In this document: in pieces, positions 8,037 through 16,179 of the stretch
Layout: each line of letters opens with the position of its first letter
Position numbering within the stretch: position 1 is the stretch's first letter
DNA from: Gammaproteobacteria bacterium
GTDB taxonomy: Bacteria; Pseudomonadota; Gammaproteobacteria; Steroidobacterales; GCA-2729495
Direction: 5' to 3'
Assembly: GCA_024229935.1 (NCBI GenBank)
Contig: JAAERX010000005.1
Location: 1 to 64,000 of the forward strand
DNA: 64,000 nt
Notes under the pieces: generated by a model
Database searches by the model: none
What the model was told of the DNA's origin: nothing
What the model saw: the letters and a program-made list of their open reading frames with translations, nothing else
Translations under genes and position numbers: made by a program

Positions 8037-8900
8037 ATGCACGAACTGGACCAGAAGCTGCTACGTAAAGCCTGCGATCAAATTGCGCCCGCTTATAATA
8101 GTAATGACTTTTTCTGCGCTGAAACCCGTGCGCGTCTGCTCGAGCGTCTAGATCTTGTCAGTCTAACACCCAACACTATTCTTGATCTGGGGGCTGGCAC
8201 TGGGCTGGCGGTAAGCCCACTGCAGGCACGCTTTAAAGATGCAGACATTATCAAGCTTGACTGGTCTGCTGCCATGCTAACAGCCCTACAGAGCAGAACA
8301 AGCAACCTGCATACTGTCTGTGCAGATGCTCATCAGCTACCCATAGCTGATGCCAGTATTGATATTGTTATTTCCAACATGCTGTTACCGGGTTGTGCTA
8401 ATCCGGAACAGATTTTTCATGAGGTTTATAGAGTACTGCGTAAACCCGGGCTGTTTTTATTCAATACGCTGGGGCCTGATAGTTTTAAAGAACTGCGCAA
8501 AGCTTGGGCTCAGGTAGATAAATACCCGCACGTGCATACCTTTGCTGATATGCACAATATCGGTGACTCACTGGTACAGGCAGGTTTTCAGGAGCCTGTC
8601 ATGGATGTAGAGCGCCTGACTGTTACCTACGGAAAATCAGAGCGCCTTATGGATGACCTGCGTAGTATTGCGGCAACAAATCTGCTGCAAAATCGCCGAC
8701 GTGGGCTCACACCACCCGTACTATGGCAAAACATGCTTGGAAAACTGGAGCAAACTCGGGATACAAATAATCAATTACCCGTCACTCTGGAAGTCATTAC
8801 CGGGCAGGCCTGGGTTGGTAAAGCCAAGGTAGGTGTGGCCATGCACAGAGGAGAGGCGCACTTTCCGGTTACAGACATCAGTACACGCCGGAAATCCTGA
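8037..8900 (+). CDS. bioC: Malonyl-ACP O-methyltransferase (BioC)
   Basis: The 287-residue SAM-dependent methyltransferase has the glycine-rich motif L-D-L-G-A-G-T-G near residue 46, an acidic K-L-D-W-S strand after it, and the C-terminal region typical of BioC (G-F-Q-E-P-V-M-D, then N-L-L-Q-N-R-R-R-G-L). BioC methylates malonyl-ACP so that the fatty-acid machinery can build the pimeloyl chain of biotin. Its place 15 bases after bioB supports this over other class I methyltransferases. The bioF, bioH and bioD genes that lie between or beside these two in many gammaproteobacteria are absent here. Confidence 0.9.
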   Translation: MHELDQKLLRKACDQIAPAYNSNDFFCAETRARLLERLDLVSLTPNTILDLGAGTGLAVSPLQARFKDADIIKLDWSAAMLTALQSRTSNLHTVCADAHQLPIADASIDIVISNMLLPGCANPEQIFHEVYRVLRKPGLFLFNTLGPDSFKELRKAWAQVDKYPHVHTFADMHNIGDSLVQAGFQEPVMDVERLTVTYGKSERLMDDLRSIAATNLLQNRRRGLTPPVLWQNMLGKLEQTRDTNNQLPVTLEVITGQAWVGKAKVGVAMHRGEAHFPVTDISTRRKS

Positions 8901-8936
8901 CAGCTTATAATCTGCAAGGCAGTTTGAGCAATACAG

Positions 8937-9149
8937 TCAGCCGGGCATAACTCCATGTGGCTGGATCAGACCGAAATACCAGGCAATAAATAACAATACA
9001 AACAGCAATACTGATAAAGCAACCCGCACCGTAAGTGAATTCACCATACGCTTAGTCTGGCCCTTATCAGTAAACATAAAATACAACCCGGACCCCAGGC
9101 TGATCATAATGGCAATAAGTAACGCGACAATAAGATATTTAATAATCAT
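8937..9149 (-). CDS. DUF2909-type twin-transmembrane small protein
   Basis: The 70-residue protein has two membrane segments (about residues 4-25 and 42-62) joined by a short basic loop with T-D-K-G-Q-T-K-R-M-V. ATG at 9149 is chosen because the longer frame up to 9224 has no hydrophobic character. It is divergent from the SURF1 gene; in Pseudomonas-type cytochrome oxidase clusters a DUF2909 protein occupies this position and orientation. No biochemical function is known. Confidence 0.8.
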   Translation of the reverse strand: MIIKYLIVALLIAIMISLGSGLYFMFTDKGQTKRMVNSLTVRVALSVLLFVLLFIAWYFGLIQPHGVMPG

Positions 9150-9178
9150 GATAGGTAGCAATCTATGATGGGAACTCA

Positions 9179-9970
9179 GTGAACAATCGAACGCCACCCT
9201 ACAGTGCACCGCAATCCACGGCAACTGCTACACAGTCTTATGCGCGCCCGGCTATTGCCACAATCATACTGATAGTGCTGCTAACAATATTTATTTCTGC
9301 CGGTTTCTGGCAGCTACGGCGGGCGGCCCAGAGCACGGCAATTGATGACTTATTTGCCTCAGGCGCAGATATGGCGCTCCTGCATGAGCCTGTCAGTGGC
9401 GCAGCAGCTAATGACTATCGTTATCGCAGGCTACAACTGGAGGGCGTATTCCTGCCCGGGCAACAAATATTACTTGATAACATCACCCTTGATGGTGCCA
9501 ATGGCTATGAAGTGCTAACGCCTTTTATTAGTGGTGACACAACTATCATGGTAAATCGTGGCTGGATACGAGCCAACCCAGATCGACAAATTCTGCCAGA
9601 TATCAGTGTCTCTGCAGATATGCGCACTATCACTGGCATCATCAACAAATTTTCTGTTCCTGGTATCAAGTTTGATGTAAAAATTTCAGATAACATGCTC
9701 TGGCCACAGCGCATGCTCTACCCGGATTCAGCAACCATTGCCAACGCTCTGGGCAGGTCCATTGCGCCTTATCAACTACTACTGACAGCCAATCAGCCAG
9801 ATGGCTATGAACGCAATTGGAAAGCCGCAGCAATAGACCCAAATAAAAATTATGGCTATGCATTCCAGTGGTTTTCATTTGCCACACTTGCCATAATTTT
9901 CTATGTCATCCTGATGGCACGCTGGTTAAAGGAACACCGGGCACCAACCCGAAATGATGCACAAGGATAA
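9179..9970 (+). CDS. SURF1 family cytochrome c oxidase assembly protein
   Basis: The 263-residue protein has the SURF1 topology: one N-terminal membrane segment (about 25-45), a periplasmic domain, and a C-terminal membrane segment (about 225-245). Family motifs visible are G-F-W-Q-L-R-R-A near residue 42, M-V-N-R-G-W-I-R near 122 and the closing N-Y-G-Y-A-F-Q-W-F. The start is GTG 9179, since the nearby ATG 9168 hits a stop at once. SURF1 helps place heme a in oxidase subunit I. The Sco-like gene follows after three bases, so they form one operon with ctaA. Confidence 0.9.
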   Translation: MNNRTPPYSAPQSTATATQSYARPAIATIILIVLLTIFISAGFWQLRRAAQSTAIDDLFASGADMALLHEPVSGAAANDYRYRRLQLEGVFLPGQQILLDNITLDGANGYEVLTPFISGDTTIMVNRGWIRANPDRQILPDISVSADMRTITGIINKFSVPGIKFDVKISDNMLWPQRMLYPDSATIANALGRSIAPYQLLLTANQPDGYERNWKAAAIDPNKNYGYAFQWFSFATLAIIFYVILMARWLKEHRAPTRNDAQG

Positions 9971-9973
9971 TTT

Positions 9974-10540
9974 ATGAGTAATACACAACAGCAGGGGCGC
10001 CGTATGCTTCTGTTCATAAGCCTGTTATTTATCACGCCAATCATTGCGGCAATGTATATGTACTTATCAGGTACAGCGATACCCTTAAGCAGCATTGAAC
10101 ATGGCGAGTTGATTACACCACCACGAATCCTGCCGGAAACCGCACTCAATACATCTGTGCCAGAGCAACGCTTTCGCGATGTCTGGTCACTTTTAGTGTC
10201 AGCCGATAGCCATTGTGATGCAGACTGCCTGGTATCACTAGAAAAAATACGCCAGGTTCGTTTATCCCTTGGGCCAAAAATGACGCGCATACAAACCGTT
10301 TTTCTGCCCGCAAGTGAAACTGCCATAGGAATAGAGCTGGCAACTGAGCACCCAAAACTTATTATTGCATCACCAGAACAGTCCGGCATAATTCGTCCAA
10401 CACTAGGCGCTTATAAAAATGGTGAAATATTTCTTGTTGACCCACTAGGCAACCTAATAATGCGTTACCCACAAGATGCTGAGATGGGCAATATTCGTGA
10501 AGACATTACACATCTGCTGAAGCTATCTAATATCGGATAG
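9974..10540 (+). CDS. Membrane-anchored thioredoxin-like (Sco-related) protein
   Basis: The 188-residue protein has one N-terminal membrane anchor (about residues 11-32) and a periplasmic thioredoxin-like domain. Two cysteines spaced C-x3-C (C81-D-A-D-C85) match the copper-binding spacing of Sco proteins, and the strand F-L-V-D-P-L-G-N-L-I-M-R-Y near the end is typical of the Sco/thioredoxin fold. The distal His of Sco is not obvious. Its place between SURF1 and heme A synthase matches the conserved uncharacterised gene found there in Pseudomonas-type oxidase clusters. A role in oxidase copper or thiol chemistry is inferred. Confidence 0.75.
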   Translation: MSNTQQQGRRMLLFISLLFITPIIAAMYMYLSGTAIPLSSIEHGELITPPRILPETALNTSVPEQRFRDVWSLLVSADSHCDADCLVSLEKIRQVRLSLGPKMTRIQTVFLPASETAIGIELATEHPKLIIASPEQSGIIRPTLGAYKNGEIFLVDPLGNLIMRYPQDAEMGNIREDITHLLKLSNIG

Positions 10541-10603
10541 TGCTTCTTAGAGCATATACCTCAAATAATTGACCTTTATAGGCAAAGTACTGGCAAAAAT
10601 ACG

Positions 10604-11602
10604 ATGGCTACCTGGTATAGAAGACTTGTCTGGAGTGCAACAGCGCTCGCCTTGTTCGTTGTCGTACTGGGTGCCGCTGTAAGGCTTAATGATGCGGGCC
10701 TTGGCTGCCCTGACTGGCCAGGCTGCTATGGTGTATTAATACCCACTGATATTGATACCCAAACAGCTCTAGAAGATTTTCCGGAACGCCCTGTAGAGGT
10801 TGGTAAAGCCTGGTATGAAATGGTGCATCGCTATGTCGCCACAACACTGGGCTTTTTAATTGTTCTGATTACCTTATTTGCATGGCGTAACCGTCAAGCA
10901 CCCGGCCAACCAGTCAAAACACCCATCGTGCTATTGGCGGTAGTGATCTTCCAAGGCCTGCTGGGCATGTGGACCGTCACGCTGCTACTCAAACCCGTCA
11001 TTGTGATGGGGCATCTGCTTGGTGGCTTAAGCACCTTGGGTCTGCTGTTCTGGCTGGCGCTGGAGGATAGGCGGGGCAACAATAGCCCTGTAAATATCAC
11101 CCGGCGTATAGCCTGGCCTGCCGCTATAGCTTTAATAGTGCTTATTGCGCAGATTGCCCTGGGCGGCTGGACCAGCTCCAATTATGCTGCACTGGCCTGC
11201 CCTGATTTGCCCACCTGTCTCGGTCAGTGGTGGCCTGAACAGGCCGACTTTAACGAAGGCTTTGTCATGTGGCATGGCCTTGGAGTCAACTATGAATTTG
11301 GCATACTTGAAGCACCAGCAAGGGTTGCTATTCATTTTGCCCACCGACTGGGCGCTGTAGTTGCAACTCTGGTGCTGCTTTACGTAACAATTTCTCTGGT
11401 TCGCAGACAAAACAGTGACCCGAAAATAAAGACTGCCTGCCTTGCTGTCTGGGCAGCACTTCTAACACAGATTATACTGGGTCTGTGCACCGTCTGGTTT
11501 GGTTTGCCACTTGCCGTTGCAACTGCACATAATGGGGTTGCGGCATTACTGTTATTGTCAGTCATCAACCTTAACAATGTTGCCTCGCGCACTACTAACT
11601 GA
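10604..11602 (+). CDS. ctaA: Heme A synthase (COX15/CtaA family)
   Basis: The 332-residue inner-membrane protein has about eight membrane segments in two similar halves. Each half shows the family marks: G-A-A-V-R-L-N-D-A-G-L-G-C-P-D-W-P early in the first, and G-G-W-T-S-S-N-Y-A-A-L-A-C-P-D-L-P in the second, plus conserved histidines such as E-M-V-H-R and A-H-R-L-G-A. It converts heme O to heme A for aa3-type cytochrome oxidases. The heme O synthase gene (ctaB) normally following it is missing. Confidence 0.95.
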   Translation: MATWYRRLVWSATALALFVVVLGAAVRLNDAGLGCPDWPGCYGVLIPTDIDTQTALEDFPERPVEVGKAWYEMVHRYVATTLGFLIVLITLFAWRNRQAPGQPVKTPIVLLAVVIFQGLLGMWTVTLLLKPVIVMGHLLGGLSTLGLLFWLALEDRRGNNSPVNITRRIAWPAAIALIVLIAQIALGGWTSSNYAALACPDLPTCLGQWWPEQADFNEGFVMWHGLGVNYEFGILEAPARVAIHFAHRLGAVVATLVLLYVTISLVRRQNSDPKIKTACLAVWAALLTQIILGLCTVWFGLPLAVATAHNGVAALLLLSVINLNNVASRTTN

Positions 11603-11617
11603 TTTATCTGCTAACTC

Positions 11618-12568
11618 GTGTCTCGATTCACAACGTCTGTACTGCTGGCAACAGCCCTGTTAGGTGTATTGCTATGGGTTGTAATTAGTATTGTTGTTGA
11701 TCTGGCCAATGCACCGGAAGAACTGCTGGCTCTGCCAGAAGAAAGCTCAATAGAAATTGATCTTGCGCTACCCCGAATTCATTCTGAAGCAGAATTTAAT
11801 ACCTGGCTGACAACACTGGGGTACGACTTTGATGCGCTCTACAGCGCACGACAACACTGGGATGCAGCCCGGGGCTGGCCTGAGCCCTACCTATTTAAAA
11901 CCCCTGAAGGTTCCACCAGCAATTACCGGGAAGACAGCCTCGATGATGCTCAATTATTAGTGCTGGCAGGTAATGGTGATCTGCAGGCCATACACATGCT
12001 TGCCACACGTAGCCTTATACGTGACAAGAATCCACTAGAAGCACTGGAGTGGTATGACCATGCCATTGTTAATGGATCTATCTTTGCCATGCTGGCAGTT
12101 GCCGACCTCACTATTACGCTAACCGACCCGGCACTGGATGCATTTCATGCCCAGGATAACTGGCAAGCTGCAGTTGACCAGCTACGCAATGAATTACCAC
12201 CACCCAAAGAACGGGCGCTGGCATGGACGCTGGCCGGAGTTATTATGGGTGGTTATGGCCTTATGGATACAACCCTGACCCAACGTATAGAAATGTACAG
12301 CATGGAACTTGATGCCGCAGGTATAGAACAGGCCTGCTTAACTGCACAGGATTATGTTCTTGAGGTAGCAGCCACCCGTCGTGCACAGGGTAATGCAGTA
12401 TTTTCTTTTGACCCACCACCTTTTAGCATCACCCACCTCAATCCTGCTAACATTATTCCTTGTGATACCCCCATGGAGCCACTAATTTCCCTACAAGGTT
12501 GCACCCAATATGATTTTGTTGGCTGGCAGTCCATAAAACCACTCAGTGCCTGGGTGTGCACAAACTAA
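11618..12568 (+). CDS. Membrane-anchored protein with SEL1/TPR-like helices, unknown
   Basis: The 316-residue protein starts with GTG 11618, 15 bases after ctaA, and has a single N-terminal membrane segment (about residues 6-27). The middle resembles a SEL1-like helical repeat: A-G-N-G-D-L-Q-A-I-H-M-L-A followed by P-L-E-A-L-E-W-Y-D-H-A-I-V-N-G-S-I-F-A-M. Four or five cysteines lie in the last third. It sits where heme O synthase is expected and may belong to the same transcript. I do not recognise a named family. Confidence 0.65.
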   Translation: MSRFTTSVLLATALLGVLLWVVISIVVDLANAPEELLALPEESSIEIDLALPRIHSEAEFNTWLTTLGYDFDALYSARQHWDAARGWPEPYLFKTPEGSTSNYREDSLDDAQLLVLAGNGDLQAIHMLATRSLIRDKNPLEALEWYDHAIVNGSIFAMLAVADLTITLTDPALDAFHAQDNWQAAVDQLRNELPPPKERALAWTLAGVIMGGYGLMDTTLTQRIEMYSMELDAAGIEQACLTAQDYVLEVAATRRAQGNAVFSFDPPPFSITHLNPANIIPCDTPMEPLISLQGCTQYDFVGWQSIKPLSAWVCTN

Positions 12569-12608
12569 CAACATATTATCGCTGCGGGTAAACCGTTAGA
12601 CTGCAAAT

Positions 12609-14774
12609 ATGGATGTCACCCCCATTATCGATACGCTGAATGATGCTCAGCGAGAAGCCGTAACCGCTCCACAGGAGCCGGTACTGGTTATTGCAGGTGC
12701 GGGCAGCGGCAAAACCCGCGTACTGGTTCATCGTATCGCCTGGCTAGTTGAGGTTGAGGGCATCTCTCCCCACGGCATTATGGCGGTAACCTTTACCAAT
12801 AAAGCCTCAGCGGAGATGCGTGGACGTGTTGAGCAACTTCTGGATATGCCAGTTGCTAACCTCTGGGTAGGCACCTTTCATGGACTGGCACATCGACTGC
12901 TGCGACGGCATGCAGAAGACGTGGGGCTGCCCAAGACCTTCCAGATTATTGACTCACAGGATCAGAAACGGCTCATTCGCCGGCTTATTAAAGATTCAGG
13001 CCTGGATGAATCCACCTGGGTAGCGCGTGAAGTACAGTACTTTATTAATAAACAAAAAGATGAGGGACGGCGACCTGATCATATAGATGTGGGTAAGGAC
13101 CACACCCGTGCCATGCTGGTGCGTTTATACCGAAGCTATCAGGAAAACTGCGACCAGAATGGGCTGGTAGATTTTGCAGAACTACTGTTACGCGCTCATG
13201 AACTATGGCTGAAACGGCCAGAAGTACTGGCCCATTACCAACGCCGTTTTGGGCACATATTGGTAGATGAGTTTCAGGATACCAACAGCGTGCAATTTGC
13301 ATGGCTGCGGGTACTGGCCGGGGATAGTGGTGTTCTGTTTGCCGTTGGTGATGATGATCAATCTATTTACCGCTGGCGCGGTGCAAAAGTTGAAAATATG
13401 TATCAACTTAAAAAAGATTTTCCCGGTATTCGAGAAATCAAGCTGGAACAAAATTATCGTTCAACTTCAAATATTCTGAATGCAGCCAATGCCATTATTA
13501 CCAACAACAGCGAGCGTCTTGGGAAAAACCTCTGGACTGAGGATAATGAGGGCGAACCTATCAAGCTGTACAACGCCTATAACGAACGTGATGAAGCTGA
13601 ATTTGTAATCGCACGTATTCAGGACTGGGTGAACCAGGGCAACCTGCGTGCAGATGCAGCCATTTTGTATCGCTCCAATGCTCAGTCCCGCACCTTTGAA
13701 GAATATTTATTCAAAAAACAAATCCCATACCGTGTTTATGGGGGGTTACGCTTCTTCGAGCGTGCTGAAATCAAGGATGCACTAGCTTATCTGCGGCTAC
13801 TGGAAAACCGTGCTGATGACACCTCATTTGAGCGGGTTGTTAATGTGCCTACACGTGGTATAGGCGCGCGTACTGTTGATGAGATACGAGATTATGCCCG
13901 GGCAAATGCCTTATCTTTATGGGAATCAGCAATGAGCAATGCAGGCGGCCAACTGAATGCCCGAGCCACAGGAGCAACCCATAAGTTCCTGGCTCTTGTT
14001 GAAGAACTGGCGCAGGAAACGGAGAGTCTGACGCTGCATGAACAGGTTGATCATGTCATTGAACGTTCCGGGCTGATTCCGCATTTCAAAAAAGATCGCA
14101 GTGAACAGGGTGAAACGCGGATAGAGAATCTGGAAGAACTGGTCAGTGCCGCACAGACCTTTGAACCCGATGAACAGGATGAACTGCCACCTCTGGCCGC
14201 ATTTCTGTCACATGCAGCACTTGAGGCAGGGGAAGGTCAGGCTGATAAATGGGAAGACTGTGTGCAACTAATGACCCTGCACTCAGCCAAAGGCCTGGAG
14301 TTCCCATTGGTCTTTATGGCAGGCATGGAAGAAGGTCTGTTCCCACATAAACGCTCCATTAATGACCCGGGCGGACTGGAGGAGGAGCGCCGGCTTTGCT
14401 ATGTGGGCGCTACCCGAGCAATGAGCCAGCTGTATTTAAGCCATGCTGATCAGCGCCGTATGCATGGTACTGATAATTTTGCACAGGCTTCTCGTTTTCT
14501 AGCTGAAATTCCTCCAAAATACACAGAAGAGGTTAGGCCAAATATACGAGTACAGCGCCCTGTTTATCAGAAAAATACCACCCACTCCAATACCTACACA
14601 GTTACCCCCACTGACGGAATCCAGCTTGGGCAACGAGTCCGGCACGGCAAGTTTGGTGAAGGCACTGTACTGAATTATGAAGGTTCGGGCTCACATGCAC
14701 GAGTGCAGGTAAACTTTGAGGCTGAAGGCACTAAATGGCTGGTGATGTCATATGCGAAGCTCGAACTGATGTAA
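12609..14774 (+). CDS. uvrD: DNA helicase II (UvrD)
   Basis: The 721-residue superfamily 1A helicase has all expected motifs in order: Walker A G-A-G-S-G-K-T (residues 30-36), motif Ia V-T-F-T-N-K-A, the Walker B V-D-E-F-Q-D-T, G-D-D-D-Q-S-I-Y-R-W-R-G-A, Q-N-Y-R-S-T, and T-L-H-S-A-K-G-L-E-F. The C-terminal Tudor-like segment (V-R-H-G-K-F-G-E-G-T-V) is typical of UvrD/PcrA. It unwinds DNA in nucleotide-excision and mismatch repair. No LexA-type box is visible in the short upstream gap. Confidence 0.97.
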   Translation: MDVTPIIDTLNDAQREAVTAPQEPVLVIAGAGSGKTRVLVHRIAWLVEVEGISPHGIMAVTFTNKASAEMRGRVEQLLDMPVANLWVGTFHGLAHRLLRRHAEDVGLPKTFQIIDSQDQKRLIRRLIKDSGLDESTWVAREVQYFINKQKDEGRRPDHIDVGKDHTRAMLVRLYRSYQENCDQNGLVDFAELLLRAHELWLKRPEVLAHYQRRFGHILVDEFQDTNSVQFAWLRVLAGDSGVLFAVGDDDQSIYRWRGAKVENMYQLKKDFPGIREIKLEQNYRSTSNILNAANAIITNNSERLGKNLWTEDNEGEPIKLYNAYNERDEAEFVIARIQDWVNQGNLRADAAILYRSNAQSRTFEEYLFKKQIPYRVYGGLRFFERAEIKDALAYLRLLENRADDTSFERVVNVPTRGIGARTVDEIRDYARANALSLWESAMSNAGGQLNARATGATHKFLALVEELAQETESLTLHEQVDHVIERSGLIPHFKKDRSEQGETRIENLEELVSAAQTFEPDEQDELPPLAAFLSHAALEAGEGQADKWEDCVQLMTLHSAKGLEFPLVFMAGMEEGLFPHKRSINDPGGLEEERRLCYVGATRAMSQLYLSHADQRRMHGTDNFAQASRFLAEIPPKYTEEVRPNIRVQRPVYQKNTTHSNTYTVTPTDGIQLGQRVRHGKFGEGTVLNYEGSGSHARVQVNFEAEGTKWLVMSYAKLELM

Positions 14775-14805
14775 ACTACACATCGCTTAAGGATTGATCG
14801 TATTC

Positions 14806-16173
14806 ATGAATATTCTTATCCTCGGGGCCGGACAAGTAGGCTCTAATGTTGCTTACCAACTTGCCCGGGAAGAGGCCAATCAGGTCACTATCATCGATAT
14901 AAATTCCGGTGCATTACGGGATTTACAGGACCGGCTGGATGTACGCACCATTGTCGGTCATGCTGCCTATCCTGATGTGCTCGAGCGGGCTGGTGCTAAA
15001 AAAGCCGACATGATCATTGCACTAACCAGCAGTGATGAACTCAATATGGTTGTCTGCCAGATTGCCTACACACTGTTTAATACACCGACCAAGATTGCTC
15101 GTATACGTGCACCTGAATATATCAATGCACCCAACCTGTTCCAGCAGGAAAATATGCCTGTTGATGTCTGTATCAGCCCGGAACAACTGGTTACTGAAAA
15201 TATTGAACAACTGATCCACTACCCAGGCGCCTTTCAGGTGCTGGAGTTTGCCGATGGCAAAGTACGTCTGGTGGGTGTTCGTGCACATGATGCTGGCTTA
15301 CTGGTAGGACAAGAAATACGTGCCCTTGTAGAACACCTGCCTAATGTAGAAGCACGTGTAGCAGCCATTTACCGTAATGGCTACCCGATAAAACTTGAGG
15401 GCAACACACGCATACAGCAAAATGATGAAGTATTTTTTATTGCTGCCCGCAAAGATATACGATTGGTAATGAACGAAATTCGCAAGCTTGAAGAGCCAGT
15501 AAGGCGTGTTGTTATTGCCGGCGGTGGCAATATTGGCCACAGGCTTGCTGCAGCATTGGAAAAAACCAACCAGGTAAAGATTATTGAGCGTGATAAAGAC
15601 CGCGCTAAAGAATTGTCTGAACTGCTTGGTCACAGTATCGTGCTACATGGAGATGCAGCAGATGAGGCACTCATGCTGGAAGAAAATGTAGATGGAGCTG
15701 ATGTATTTGTAGCCATTACCAATGCTGAAGAAGCAAATATTCTGTCCTCCATGCTGGCTAAACGGCTTGGCTGTAAGAAAGTTATGGCGCTGATTAACAG
15801 GCCGTCTTATGCAGAACTGGTTGAGAGCAGCAATATAGATGTGGCTATCTCCCCACAACAATTCACCATTAGCTCTCTGCTTGCCCATGTACGCAAGGGT
15901 GATGTAGTGAGGGTACATGCCCTACGGCGTGGCCGGGCTGAAGCGATAGAAGCCATCGCACATGGCGAGCCGGGTCGGTCACGTATCGTTGGCCGGGAGG
16001 TAGGTAAAATTAAATTGCCGCCAGGCGCCAGTATCAGTGCAATTGTGCGTGGCGATGATGTCATTAATATGCATCACGACACCGTGGTTCAAGAAGATGA
16101 CCATATCATTCTATTCCTGACCGACAGACGCCACATTGATGACGTTGAACGGCTATTTCAGGCTAAACACTAA
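14806..16173 (+). CDS. trkA: Trk potassium uptake regulator TrkA
   Basis: The 455-residue cytoplasmic protein contains two RCK units, each a Rossmann NAD-binding fold (G-A-G-Q-V-G at residues 7-12 and G-G-G-N-I-G in the second half) followed by a TrkA-C domain. ATG 14806 is preferred: AAGGA at 14789-14793 is at a workable distance, whereas the in-frame TTG 14794 abuts it. It binds nucleotides and gates the TrkH channel. trkH follows after six bases, forming an operon. Confidence 0.95.
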   Translation: MNILILGAGQVGSNVAYQLAREEANQVTIIDINSGALRDLQDRLDVRTIVGHAAYPDVLERAGAKKADMIIALTSSDELNMVVCQIAYTLFNTPTKIARIRAPEYINAPNLFQQENMPVDVCISPEQLVTENIEQLIHYPGAFQVLEFADGKVRLVGVRAHDAGLLVGQEIRALVEHLPNVEARVAAIYRNGYPIKLEGNTRIQQNDEVFFIAARKDIRLVMNEIRKLEEPVRRVVIAGGGNIGHRLAAALEKTNQVKIIERDKDRAKELSELLGHSIVLHGDAADEALMLEENVDGADVFVAITNAEEANILSSMLAKRLGCKKVMALINRPSYAELVESSNIDVAISPQQFTISSLLAHVRKGDVVRVHALRRGRAEAIEAIAHGEPGRSRIVGREVGKIKLPPGASISAIVRGDDVINMHHDTVVQEDDHIILFLTDRRHIDDVERLFQAKH

Positions 16174-16179
16174 TAAGCT

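Noticed and set aside
12569-12608. LexA box before uvrD
   Set aside because: The 40-base gap has no CTGT-N8-ACAG pattern.
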